The notes under the pieces: model-generated
Seen by the model: the letters and a program-made list of their open reading frames with translations, nothing else
Database searches by the model: none
What the model was told of the DNA's origin: nothing
Assembly: GCA_024229515.1 (NCBI GenBank)
Contig: JAAESI010000242.1
Coordinates: 62,001 to 126,000, forward strand
Reading direction: 5' to 3'
Source of the DNA: Pseudomonadota bacterium
Lineage (GTDB): Bacteria > Myxococcota_A > UBA796 > UBA9615
DNA: 64,000 nt
Part shown: one piece after another, positions 1 to 11,438 of the stretch
Layout of the letters: each line of letters begins with the position of its first letter
Numbering within the stretch: the first letter of the stretch is position 1
Program-made: the position numbers and the translations under genes

Positions 1-2
1 GC

Positions 3-596
3 TTCTCCGACTACTACCGGCCCACCGACAGCGAGTGCACCATGAACGCGCTCCAGGACCAGTTCTGCGTGGTCTGCCGGGAGCAGTTGATGCGTCGAAT
101 CTACCGGCACGTCGACACCCTCCTGGCGGGCTCCTCGGACGGCCCCGGCGCGACCCTGGAGCCGGGCAGCAGCCTGGAGCTGTGGGTCGCCACCCTGGAG
201 TTGGGCGGCGAGCCGGTGGCGGTGAGCTGGGTCCGCAACGACGGCACGGAGTTGGGCACCGGCCCCGCCCTGGATGTCCCCGCCGCCGCCCTCGTGGACG
301 GCACCAACACCGTGACCGCCCACATCGTGGACTCCGTGGGCTTCACGTTCTTCGTCGACGACGAGCCGGCGCCGCTGGACGACGCCGTCTCCTGGACCGT
401 CGAGGTGGCCCCGGGGGCGGGCGGCGACGACGACGACGACGCGGTCGATGACGACGACGACGGCGGGGGCGGAAACGCCTGCGGCGGAAACAACGGCGAC
501 GACGACGACGACCGCGGCGGCTTCAGCCAGGTCGGCTACCTGCTCCCGTTGATGCCGTTGCTGCTGGTGCGCCGGCGCCGCCCCGACGAGGACTAG
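3..596 (+). CDS. M64-family (IgA-peptidase-like) metalloprotease, C-terminal part
   Basis: The frame is open at the left edge, so the N-terminus and the zinc-binding catalytic motif lie outside the window. The first visible residues carry C-x-M followed by F-C-V-V-C-R-E. This matches the conserved end of the M64 catalytic domain as I recall it. After it comes a beta-rich segment of about 100 residues (roughly 38-125) that could be an Ig-like domain. Then follow Asp/Gly tracts with two Cys, a hydrophobic stretch (VGYLLPLMPLLLV) and RRRR, a tail like MYXO-CTERM/GlyGly-CTERM surface anchors. The protein is probably exported and envelope-anchored. Its stop TAG touches the recG stop on the opposite strand (TAGCTA), leaving no room for a terminator. 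The M64 call rests on the Cys motif alone. Confidence 0.6.
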   Translation, partial: FSDYYRPTDSECTMNALQDQFCVVCREQLMRRIYRHVDTLLAGSSDGPGATLEPGSSLELWVATLELGGEPVAVSWVRNDGTELGTGPALDVPAAALVDGTNTVTAHIVDSVGFTFFVDDEPAPLDDAVSWTVEVAPGAGGDDDDDAVDDDDDGGGGNACGGNNGDDDDDRGGFSQVGYLLPLMPLLLVRRRRPDED

Positions 597-3029
597 CTAC
601 CCGGCCTCGGCTGCGGCCCCCAGCTCGAGCCGCTCGTCAGCGGCCCGCCGCAGCGGCGCCAGCTCCTCGGCCTCCTCGAAGTCGTCCCGCTCCACCACCG
701 CTCGCGCAGCGGTCCGCGTAATCTCGACCAACTCGGCGAAGCGTGGGGTCGTGAACAGACTGAACGCCGGCGCCCCCGACTGGCGGGCCCCCACCAGGTC
801 GCCCGGCCCCCGCAGCCGAAGGTCTTCGGCCGCGATCGCGAACCCATCGTTGCTGCCGGTCAGGATCGCGAGCCGCTCGACCTCGTCGGGCCGCTCCGCC
901 AGCAGCACGCAGCGGCCGCCCCGGGTGCTTCGACCGACCCGTCCGCGGAGCTGGTGCAGCTGCGCCAGCCCGAAGCGCTCCGCGTCCATGATCACCATCG
1001 CGGTGGCCTCGGGCACGTCCACGCCGACCTCGACCACCGTCGTGCTCACGAGCACCTGGACCTCGCCGTCGCGGAACCGCCGGATGATCTCGTCCTTGGC
1101 GGAGCCGTCCATGCGGCCGTGGAGGATGCCCAGCCGGAGGCCCGCCAGCGCACCCATCGCGAGCTGCTCGGCGAGGTCGACGGCGGCGTGGCCGGTCCCC
1201 TTCCCTTCGACGCGCGGGCAAATGATGTAGGCGCGCTCGTCGGCCTCCGCGGCGGCACGCACGATCGCCCAGGCGTCGTTGTGACGCTCCAGCCCCCACA
1301 GGTCGGTGGTCAGCTCGCCCCGCGGGGGGCGTTCGTCGATCGTGGAGATGTCGAGATCGCCGAACATCGTCAGCGCGAGGCTGCGCGGGATGGGCGTGGC
1401 GGTCATCGCCAGCAAGTGGGGTTCGCCCCCCTTCGAGAGCAAAGACGCGCGTTGGAAGACGCCGAACCGGTGTTGCTCGTCGACGATCGCCAGCCCCAAC
1501 CGGCCGAACTCGACGGCGTCCTGGAAGATCGCGTGGGTGCCCACGATGATCGACGCGACCCCGTCCGCGGCCATGCCCCGGTGGTGGCGTCGGGCGGCGG
1601 CCCGCTGGCCCCCGGTCAGGAGCGCGACCTTGCGCCCCATCCGCTCGTACATCGCCCGAGCCCGGTCGTACCACTGCCACGCCAGCACCTCGGTGGGGGC
1701 GAGCACGGCGACCTGATCGCCCCGGTCGACGATCGACGCCGCCGCCAGCAGCGCGACCACCGTCTTGCCCGCGCCCACGTCTCCCTGCACCAGCCGCTGC
1801 ATGGGGCGGGGGTCGGACAGGTCGGCCCCGAGCTCGGCGAGCACCCGCTGCTGCGCTCCCGTGAGCTCGAACGGGAGGTGCTTGATCAACCGATCTTGGA
1901 GGCTCTTGCTCCCCTTGTTGAGGAAGTCCCACAGCGCCGCGCTGCAGGGCCGGGAGATGACCTGAGCGCGACGCCGGGCCAGCGCCGTCTGGAGCACGAA
2001 GAGGTCCTCGAACAGCAGCGCCTCGTGGGCCGGGTGGCTCCCCAGGCGAAGGGCGGGCACGTCATCAGCCCCCTCGGGGAAGTGCACCGCCCGCAGCGCC
2101 TCAGCCCGGGACGGCAGGCCCAACTCGTCCCGCAACGTCTCGGGCACGACGTCGTCGACGTCCTCGGCGAAGTCCTCGAAGGCGCGGTGGATCAGACCCC
2201 GCAGCGCCCGCTGGCCGATCCCCTCGGGGAGGCCGTACATCGGCACAACCACGCCCCGGTGCACGCCTTCGGTGTCGGCGTCGGCCTTCTCGAACTCGGG
2301 GTGGGTCATCCGCAGCGGCGGCGCCTTCTTGTCGACGCCCCCCATCAGGCAGACGGCGTCCCCCTTGGTGAACGCTTTGTGGATCCAGGGGGCGGAACCG
2401 AACCACGTGGCCAGGATCGTGCCGGTGCCGTCGTCCACCGCGACCTCGGCGAACCGGGTCCGGCGGCCCCGCCCCGATCGGATCCCCGTGACCTCCCCGA
2501 ACACCACCGCCTCCTCGCCCCGGGTGACGTCCTGGATGGGGGTGGCGCAGGTGCGGTCCTGGTACTTGCGGGGCAGGTGGTGGAGCAGATCGGCGACGGT
2601 GTGGATCCCCGCCGCGGCGAGCTGATCGGCCTTCACCGGGCCGACGCCCTTGAGCTTGCTGACCGGCACCGCGGCCGCGGACAGCACGTCCCGGGCGGGG
2701 CTGTCGACCTTGCGCCGGGGAGCCTCGACCGCCTCTCGGTCGGGCTCGTCGCCCCGCCGAATGCGCGCGTGCACGGCGTCCCGGGTGCGCTTGAGCCGGC
2801 CCTCCCGCTCGTCCGCTTCCAGGCGGTCGAAGTCGGCGAAGGAACGGCGAAGCCGCCGCAGGAAGTTGCGCGATTTGGGCGACAGCAGCGCTTCGTCGAC
2901 CGGCTCCAGCCGCGCGCCGACGGCCTTGTGCAGACCGCGGGCGATCCGCTCCGACGGGAGTCCGGCCTGCTCATCGAGCAGCCCAGCGACGTTCTTGAGT
3001 GCGGGTATGAGGCCGCTTTCGGCCGTCAC
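597..3029 (-). CDS. recG: ATP-dependent DNA helicase RecG
   Basis: RecG remodels stalled replication forks and branch-migrates Holliday junctions. The 810-residue product has an N-terminal extension of about 115 residues, a helix-hairpin-helix-like wedge start (LKGVGPVKADQLAAAGI), an OB-fold wedge domain, then the two helicase lobes. Visible motifs are Walker A GDVGAGKT, DEQHRFG, TATPIPRS and the C-terminal QLRGRVGR. I chose the GTG start at 3029, four bases after the greA stop. An earlier in-frame start at 3134 would give an N-terminus translated from greA antisense-frame sequence that looks unnatural. It is the last gene of the lepA-recG run and probably depends on greA transcription. The identification is very secure. 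Confidence 0.95.
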   Translation of the reverse strand: MTAESGLIPALKNVAGLLDEQAGLPSERIARGLHKAVGARLEPVDEALLSPKSRNFLRRLRRSFADFDRLEADEREGRLKRTRDAVHARIRRGDEPDREAVEAPRRKVDSPARDVLSAAAVPVSKLKGVGPVKADQLAAAGIHTVADLLHHLPRKYQDRTCATPIQDVTRGEEAVVFGEVTGIRSGRGRRTRFAEVAVDDGTGTILATWFGSAPWIHKAFTKGDAVCLMGGVDKKAPPLRMTHPEFEKADADTEGVHRGVVVPMYGLPEGIGQRALRGLIHRAFEDFAEDVDDVVPETLRDELGLPSRAEALRAVHFPEGADDVPALRLGSHPAHEALLFEDLFVLQTALARRRAQVISRPCSAALWDFLNKGSKSLQDRLIKHLPFELTGAQQRVLAELGADLSDPRPMQRLVQGDVGAGKTVVALLAAASIVDRGDQVAVLAPTEVLAWQWYDRARAMYERMGRKVALLTGGQRAAARRHHRGMAADGVASIIVGTHAIFQDAVEFGRLGLAIVDEQHRFGVFQRASLLSKGGEPHLLAMTATPIPRSLALTMFGDLDISTIDERPPRGELTTDLWGLERHNDAWAIVRAAAEADERAYIICPRVEGKGTGHAAVDLAEQLAMGALAGLRLGILHGRMDGSAKDEIIRRFRDGEVQVLVSTTVVEVGVDVPEATAMVIMDAERFGLAQLHQLRGRVGRSTRGGRCVLLAERPDEVERLAILTGSNDGFAIAAEDLRLRGPGDLVGARQSGAPAFSLFTTPRFAELVEITRTAARAVVERDDFEEAEELAPLRRAADERLELGAAAEAG

Positions 3030-3033
3030 GGAG

Positions 3034-3513
3034 CTACTTGTACTCGACGTCCGTGATGAGCACGGTGCGGGCCCCCTTGGGGACCTTGATGACGATCTCG
3101 TCGTCCACTTCCTTGCCGATGAGGGCGCGCCCAATGGGGGCCTCGATCGAGATCTTGCCCTGGCTCACGTCGGCCTCGAAGCCGCCCACGATCTGGTACT
3201 CGAGCTCCTCATCGGTGTCGACGTCCTCGAGCTTCACGGTCGCGCCGAAGCGGACCACGTCGCCCTCCATGGTGGACGGGTCGATGACCTCCGCGAGGCT
3301 GAGCTTCGCCTCAAGGTCCCGGATGGTGGCCTCGATCATCCCCTGCCGGTCCTTGGCGTAGTCGTACTCGGCGTTCTCAGAGAGATCACCGTGGGCCCGG
3401 GCGATTTCGATCGCCTTGACGATGTTGGGGCGCTCGATCTCGATCAAACGACGGACCTCGGTCTTGAGGGCGTTGTGACCGGCGGGCGTAATGGGGTAGC
3501 GGCGAATGCTCAA
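3034..3513 (-). CDS. greA: Transcription elongation factor GreA
   Basis: GreA rescues backtracked RNA polymerase by stimulating cleavage of the nascent RNA. The 159-residue length is standard. The N-terminal coiled coil carries the family signature ENAEYDYAKDRQ, including the acidic tip, and the C-terminal FKBP-like domain ends with GKEVDDEI and the usual VPKG. The start is TTG at 3513, set by a strong GGAGGA seven bases upstream and by GreA length; an upstream in-frame start near 3564 adds residues foreign to the family. The SD sits in the 3' arm of a perfect hairpin (see 3518-3535). It lies between pyrC (55-base gap) and recG on the same strand. Confidence 0.95.
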   Translation of the reverse strand: MSIRRYPITPAGHNALKTEVRRLIEIERPNIVKAIEIARAHGDLSENAEYDYAKDRQGMIEATIRDLEAKLSLAEVIDPSTMEGDVVRFGATVKLEDVDTDEELEYQIVGGFEADVSQGKISIEAPIGRALIGKEVDDEIVIKVPKGARTVLITDVEYK

Positions 3514-3517
3514 CTTG

Positions 3518-3535
3518 AATCCTCCGAAGGCGGAG
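3518..3535 (-). promoter_or_regulatory. Hairpin sequestering the greA ribosome-binding site
   Basis: Read on the minus strand, the sequence before greA is TCCTCCG-CCTT-CGGAGGA followed by TTCAAG and the TTG start. This is a 7-bp perfect GC-rich stem with a 4-base loop. The 3' arm is the entire Shine-Dalgarno sequence. Such a structure would lower initiation at a weak TTG codon unless opened, for example by ribosomes finishing pyrC just upstream. The structure is seen directly; the regulatory role is inferred. Confidence 0.55.
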
Positions 3536-3567
3536 GAGTGTAGGCCATCGCGTCCGCCGTGCAAGCT

Positions 3568-5875
<2,308 letters not shown>

Positions 5876-5879
<4 letters not shown>

Positions 5880-6391
5880 GAACCGGCCCCCGACTTCAGC
5901 TCGACGCTGTCGGTGGTCACGATCACCTTGTCCGTTCGCTGGGACTCAATCGTTCGACCGACGAAGTCGGCCTGGATGGGGAGCTCACGCCAGCCGCGGT
6001 CCACGAGCACCGCGAGCTTGACCCACCGGGGGCGCCCGTAGTCGTGGACCTCGCCCAGGGCCGCCCGCACCGTGCGGCCGGTGTAGAGCACGTCGTCCAC
6101 CAGCACGATCCCGTGCCGCTCGAGGTCGTGGGGCAGTTCGGTGGCGCCGAAGGACGGCGTCTCCAGGCCGCTGTAGAGGTCGTCCCGGTACAGCGTGATG
6201 TCGATGGCGCCGACGGCCGGACGCTCGCCCTCCGCCTCCTCGATGAGGTCGGCGAGGGCAGCAGCCAGCGGCACCCCGCCCTTGCGGATGCCCACCAGCG
6301 CGATGGGGGCCTCGCACGCATCCACGATCTCCGACGCCATGCGCCGCAGGCACCGGCTCACGGACTTGCTGTCGAGGATCGTGCGGCTCAC
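5876..6391 (-). CDS. pyrR: Bifunctional pyr operon regulator / uracil phosphoribosyltransferase PyrR
   Basis: PyrR converts uracil plus PRPP to UMP and in Gram-positives binds pyr leader RNA to attenuate transcription. The 171-residue product has the type I phosphoribosyltransferase PRPP loop VLVDDVLYTGRTVRAAL and the family N-terminus with a conserved RxxxEI helix. The start is GTG, four-base overlap (GTGA) with the lepB stop; a longer reading into lepB has no support. There is no leader in front of the pyr genes, since they are fused by overlap to lepB. RNA-based attenuation could therefore act only upstream of lepA or not at all. An enzymatic salvage role is the safer reading. Confidence 0.92.
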
Positions 6392-7133
6392 CCGATGCCC
6401 TGGAAGAAGCGGTTCCAGCGGATCTTGCCCAACCAACTGCCGCAGGGGTCCAGCGACAGCCAAACAAACAGCGCGCGCCCCTTCACGTAGCGGATGGGGA
6501 CCTGACCGAAGACGCGGCTGTCGCTGCTGTTGTCCCGGTTGTCGCCCATGGCGAAGAAGTGGTCCGGACGGACCGTCACGGGGCCGAAGTTCTCCCCGGA
6601 CTGGATGCCGTCCCGCGCGAGCACCGAGTAGGTGTCGCCGGCGGCGTTGGTCTCGCTGTAGAGGCGCACCTTCTCGTCGAAGCAGGCCTGGTTGGAGTAC
6701 GAGTACTCCCGCTTGTACGTGCGCGCGTGTTCGACCCCGTTGACGTGCAGCACGCCGGCCCGGACCTCGACCACGTCACCGGGGAGCGCGACGATCCGCT
6801 TGATGTAGTCGACCTTCTGGTCGTGGGGGTATCGGAACACGACGACGTCGCCGCGATCGGGGGTGTCCCACTCCATCAGCGTGGTGCCGCCCTTGGGGAA
6901 CTTCTTGCCCAGGAACGCGTACGGGATCTCGCTGCGGTAGCTGAGCTTGTTGACGAAGATGAAGTCGCCGATGGCCAGCGTCTCGATCATCGATCCCGAG
7001 GGGATCTTGAACGCCTCGATGACGAAGAAGCGGAGCAGCAGCGCCACCGACAGGGCGATCACGATCGCCTCGGTGTACTCGCGCACGGCCCCCTTGGGCT
7101 TGCGGGGCACGCCTTCCTTGCGCCGGAAGAACT

Positions 7134-7137
<4 letters not shown>
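6388..7137 (-). CDS. lepB: Signal peptidase I
   Basis: Cleaves signal peptides of exported proteins at the outer face of the inner membrane. The 249-residue protein has one N-terminal membrane helix (about residues 21-40), the Ser nucleophile motif IPSGSM (Ser49), the Lys general base in DYIKRIVALPGD (Lys113), and the box E motif GDNRDNSSDSR. The start ATG overlaps the lepA stop as ATGA. Pairing of lepA and lepB in one operon is common in bacteria. The window is rich in exported lipoproteins and anchored proteins. Confidence 0.96.
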
Positions 7138-8933
<1,796 letters not shown>

Positions 8934-8948
8934 CGGCGCCGCCTTGTA

Positions 8949-8983
8949 CCCCCCCCGAGGGGCAACAGCAACCGAAAGGGGGG
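8949..8983 (-). promoter_or_regulatory. C-run/G-run inverted pair in the lepA leader
   Basis: Eight Cs (8949-8956) and six Gs (8978-8983) on the plus strand flank a 21-base loop, so the lepA transcript could form a six-pair all-GC stem 16 bases before the start. An alternative tight CCCC-GA-GGGG stem competes with it. It might affect lepA initiation or just reflect base composition. No promoter consensus for lepA was recognised in the 159-base gap to rpsT. Confidence 0.25.
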
Positions 8984-9013
8984 CCAATCACCCAGGGCCG
9001 ATGAGACTAGGTG

Positions 9014-9042
9014 TTGACTCGCACAAACAGGTTCGATAAAAG
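9014..9042 (+). promoter_or_regulatory. Putative sigma70 promoter of rpsT
   Basis: A TTGACT box at 9014-9019 is followed after 17 bases by TAAAAG (9037-9042); a GATAAA at 9035 gives a 15-base spacing alternative. The TTGAC match is good and the -10 moderate. Downstream, 9052-9069 can fold into a GC stem (CGCCGGG/CCCGGTG) in the short rpsT leader, a place where S20 autoregulation could act. Position and AT content relative to the GC-rich surroundings support the call. Confidence 0.5.
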
Positions 9043-9092
9043 TCGCCGGCTCGCCGGGAGACCCCGGTGGACTACGCGAAGGAACGAGTTCG

Positions 9093-9362
9093 ATGGCGAA
9101 CCACAAGAGCGCGCTCAAGCGACAGCGTCAGGATGAGAAGCGACGTCTCCGCAACCGGTACCACCGGGGTCGGATGCGCACCACGATCAGGGCGTTCCGC
9201 TCGGCCATCGAGGCCGGCGACATGGACACCGCCGCGACGCTCCTCGCCTCGGCGATCAGCCTGACGGATCGTGCCCAGACCAAGGGCGTCATCCACAAGA
9301 ACACCGCTTCCCGAAAGATCTCGCGGCTTCAGGCGGCCTACAACGCCGCCTCCGCCGCATAG
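9093..9362 (+). CDS. rpsT: 30S ribosomal protein S20
   Basis: Primary 16S rRNA-binding protein of the small subunit. The 89-residue, Lys/Arg-rich all-helical sequence begins MANHKSALKR, the S20 hallmark, and contains the conserved KGVIHKNTASRKISRL near the C-terminus. A GAAGGA ribosome-binding site lies nine bases before the ATG. It is monocistronic, divergent from lepA, and closed by a strong intrinsic terminator. Confidence 0.97.
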   Translation: MANHKSALKRQRQDEKRRLRNRYHRGRMRTTIRAFRSAIEAGDMDTAATLLASAISLTDRAQTKGVIHKNTASRKISRLQAAYNAASAA

Positions 9363-9420
9363 CAGCAGCAGAACTCGCGCAGGCGCAGCAGCTCCAAAAG
9401 CACCCGCTGAAGCAGTACCG

Positions 9421-9453
9421 AAAGGCCGGAGGGCAAGCCCCTCCGGCCTTTTT
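9421..9453 (+). terminator. Rho-independent terminator after rpsT
   Basis: A 13-bp near-perfect stem (AAAGGCCGGAGGG paired with CCCTCCGGCCTTT) with a 5-base loop runs into TTTTTC. It lies 58 bases after the rpsT stop and 24 bases before the 3' end of convergent holA. On the minus strand the T-tract is only three bases, so it should work mainly for rpsT. Confidence 0.9.
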
Positions 9454-9476
9454 CTGTTCCGGATCGTGACTGACCC

Positions 9477-10511
9477 TCAGGCCCGGCCGATGACGTCGTG
9501 GACCGCCTGCTCCACCGCCCAGCGGGGGTCGATGCGGAAGCCGCCCTTCAGATCGGACTCCGCCTTGAGCATGCGGGAGCTCGCCTTCTGCAGCTCGGCG
9601 GCCCGGTAGCGGCCGACCTGGTCGCGCCACTTCCACGTCATGTTGGGAGGCACGCCCGCGGCCATCATCGCGTCGGACTGCGGCAGGCCCCGAGCGAGCC
9701 CGATCTCGATGGCGAGGAGCTGGCGGACGCGGCGGCTGAGCAGGCTCATCACCGCGTAGGGCCCCTCCCCTTGCGTCCACAGCAGCTGCAGGTTGCTCAG
9801 CGCCGGGCCGAGGTTGCGCTTGCCGACGTGGTCCAACAGGTCCCAGAGCGCCTCGGCGCGCCGGCCCACCAGCACCTCACCGAGGTCCTCGCGGGTGATC
9901 CGGTCGTTGTCGCCGACGAACAGCGCGGCGTGGCGCAGGCCATTGCTGATCTGGGCCAGGTCGTTGCCCATCAGGGCCTCGAAGAAGTCGGCGCCGTCCG
10001 AGTCGAGCCGCTTGTCGAGGGCGCGCGCCTCAGCATCGATCCAGTTCTTCAGGTTCCGCCCGTAGAGCTTCTTGAACTCGCACCACCGGCCGGTCTTCTT
10101 GAGGGTCTTGGCGAGCTTGCCGCGGCCGTCGAAGACCTTCTTGGAGCCGTCACTGCCGAGCATCAGCACCACGGACGTGGGGCTGGGGTTGGCGCAGTAG
10201 GCGGCCAGCTTCTCCTGGTCGTCCTTCTTCAGGTCGCCCGCGTTCCGGACCACGATCGTGCGCCGCTTGGCCATCATCGGGAGGTGCTGAGCAGCGCCCG
10301 CGATGGCGTCGCCGCTGGCCGATTTGCCCTCGAAGATCTGCTCGTTGAACCCCCGTGGGGCGCCCGCGACCGACGCCGCAAAGAGGCGGTCGTAGGCCTG
10401 CCGGGCCAGGTGCGCCTCCTGCCCGAACAGCAGGTAGATCGGCTTGAGGTCCCCCGATTCGATGTCGGACTGAATCTGGGCAAAGGGATCGGCTGCGGGT
10501 CGACGGGCCAT
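9477..10511 (-). CDS. holA: DNA polymerase III delta subunit
   Basis: The delta subunit opens the beta sliding clamp in the clamp-loader complex. The 344-residue product has the HolA N-terminal layout: PIYLLFGQEAHLARQAYDRL at the start of the AAA-like domain, a middle region with NDLAQISNGLRHAALFVGD (the family pattern N-x-L-x-x-E/Q-x-x-K/R), then a helical C-terminal clamp-loader domain. The chosen ATG at 10511 is followed by MARRPAADP; an in-frame ATG at 10535 adds eight residues and cannot be excluded. The gene is convergent with rpsT and divergent from the FHA gene. Confidence 0.9.
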   Translation of the reverse strand: MARRPAADPFAQIQSDIESGDLKPIYLLFGQEAHLARQAYDRLFAASVAGAPRGFNEQIFEGKSASGDAIAGAAQHLPMMAKRRTIVVRNAGDLKKDDQEKLAAYCANPSPTSVVLMLGSDGSKKVFDGRGKLAKTLKKTGRWCEFKKLYGRNLKNWIDAEARALDKRLDSDGADFFEALMGNDLAQISNGLRHAALFVGDNDRITREDLGEVLVGRRAEALWDLLDHVGKRNLGPALSNLQLLWTQGEGPYAVMSLLSRRVRQLLAIEIGLARGLPQSDAMMAAGVPPNMTWKWRDQVGRYRAAELQKASSRMLKAESDLKGGFRIDPRWAVEQAVHDVIGRA

Positions 10512-10680
10512 GCGGCCGCGAGTGTACCGAGACATTTGGGGTCAATCGGCCCCTTTGTCGCCGCTAGTGTCGATCGTGCCGGAGGGAGGGACACATCGTG
10601 GGCAAGGACCGGGGGCGGTCTCCTTCGCGAACGTCATGAGCAGGCGGCGCCAGAAGGCGGCGGCGTGGCTCGTATTCGCA

Positions 10681-10685
10681 GGGGG
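10681..10685 (+). other. Probable frameshift site (G5 run) at the start of the FHA gene
   Basis: An ATG at 10636 opens a frame reading MSRRRQKAAAWLVFAG up to this G run. The FHA gene continues in the next frame as DEAKTIEVNATGTVLGR. Removing one G joins them into a complete canonical FHA first strand. In the FHA frame itself there is no ATG, GTG or TTG between a stop at 10637 and the GTG at 10706. The indel may be a sequencing error in a homopolymer or a true mutation. Confidence 0.6.
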
Positions 10686-10705
10686 ACGAGGCCAAGACCA
10701 TCGAA

Positions 10706-11431
10706 GTGAACGCGACGGGCACGGTGCTGGGCCGGCTGCTCGGCGACGTGAAGCTCGATGATCGCGAGGTCTCCGCCGTCCACGCCCTGATCTCCTTCAC
10801 CGACGGCGTCTGGCAGGTCGTCGACCTGGGCAGCACCAACGGCATCTACGTGGACGGCCGCCTGACGATCAGCGACGTGCTCGCTAACGGCTCGAAGGTG
10901 AAACTGGGGCGCACGGAGTTCCAGTTCCGCATCGGGGTGGCGGAACCGGAGGGCGACGCCACCTCCCCGATGATCCCCAAGCCGCCCGAGGGCCGGCCCG
11001 AGACCACCCGATCGCTGCCCGGCGCCGCCGTGAACGCCCGGGCGCAGACGCAGAGGATGCCCCGCACGGGCGACATCTCCGACCCACCGCCGGTCGAGGC
11101 GGTGCCCTGGGCCTCGGCCACGCCGCACCCGCGCCTGCTGGTGTCGTTGACGGTGGCGGCCGGGCCCGAGCAGGGCACGCAGCGGCAGTTCTTCCAGGAG
11201 CAGATCGTGATCGGGCGCCGGTCCGTGGACTTCGTCACCGACGATGAGCAGGTGAGCCGGCGGCACGCCGTCATCGAGGTCTTCAGCGAGGACCAGGTGC
11301 TGGTGCGGGACCTCGAGTCGACCAACGGCACGTTCCTCAACGGGCACCGGGTGACGTCGGCGTGGTTGAACGACGGCGACCGCCTGTCGCTGGGCTCGTT
11401 CGCGTTGATCGTGGCGATCGAGCGCCCCTGA
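10706..11431 (+). CDS. Protein with two forkhead-associated (FHA) domains
   Basis: FHA domains bind phosphothreonine peptides and usually work with Ser/Thr kinases, common in Myxococcota. The first domain spans about residues 5-75 (VLGRLLGD, then DLGSTNGIYVDG). The second spans about 165-238 (VIGRRSVDF, SRRHAVI, DLESTNGTFLNGHRV). A polar linker lies between them. The formal start here is GTG at 10706, which cuts off the first beta strand; the real gene very likely begins at ATG 10636 with a one-base indel at 10681-10685. No kinase gene is in the window. It converges on leuS with seven bases between stops. Confidence 0.8.
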   Translation: MNATGTVLGRLLGDVKLDDREVSAVHALISFTDGVWQVVDLGSTNGIYVDGRLTISDVLANGSKVKLGRTEFQFRIGVAEPEGDATSPMIPKPPEGRPETTRSLPGAAVNARAQTQRMPRTGDISDPPPVEAVPWASATPHPRLLVSLTVAAGPEQGTQRQFFQEQIVIGRRSVDFVTDDEQVSRRHAVIEVFSEDQVLVRDLESTNGTFLNGHRVTSAWLNDGDRLSLGSFALIVAIERP

Positions 11432-11438
11432 CCTACGG

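Noticed and set aside
954..3056. 700-codon open frame on the plus strand across recG
   Set aside because: Antisense of recG; Arg/Pro/Ala/His-rich translation without domains, expected at this GC content.
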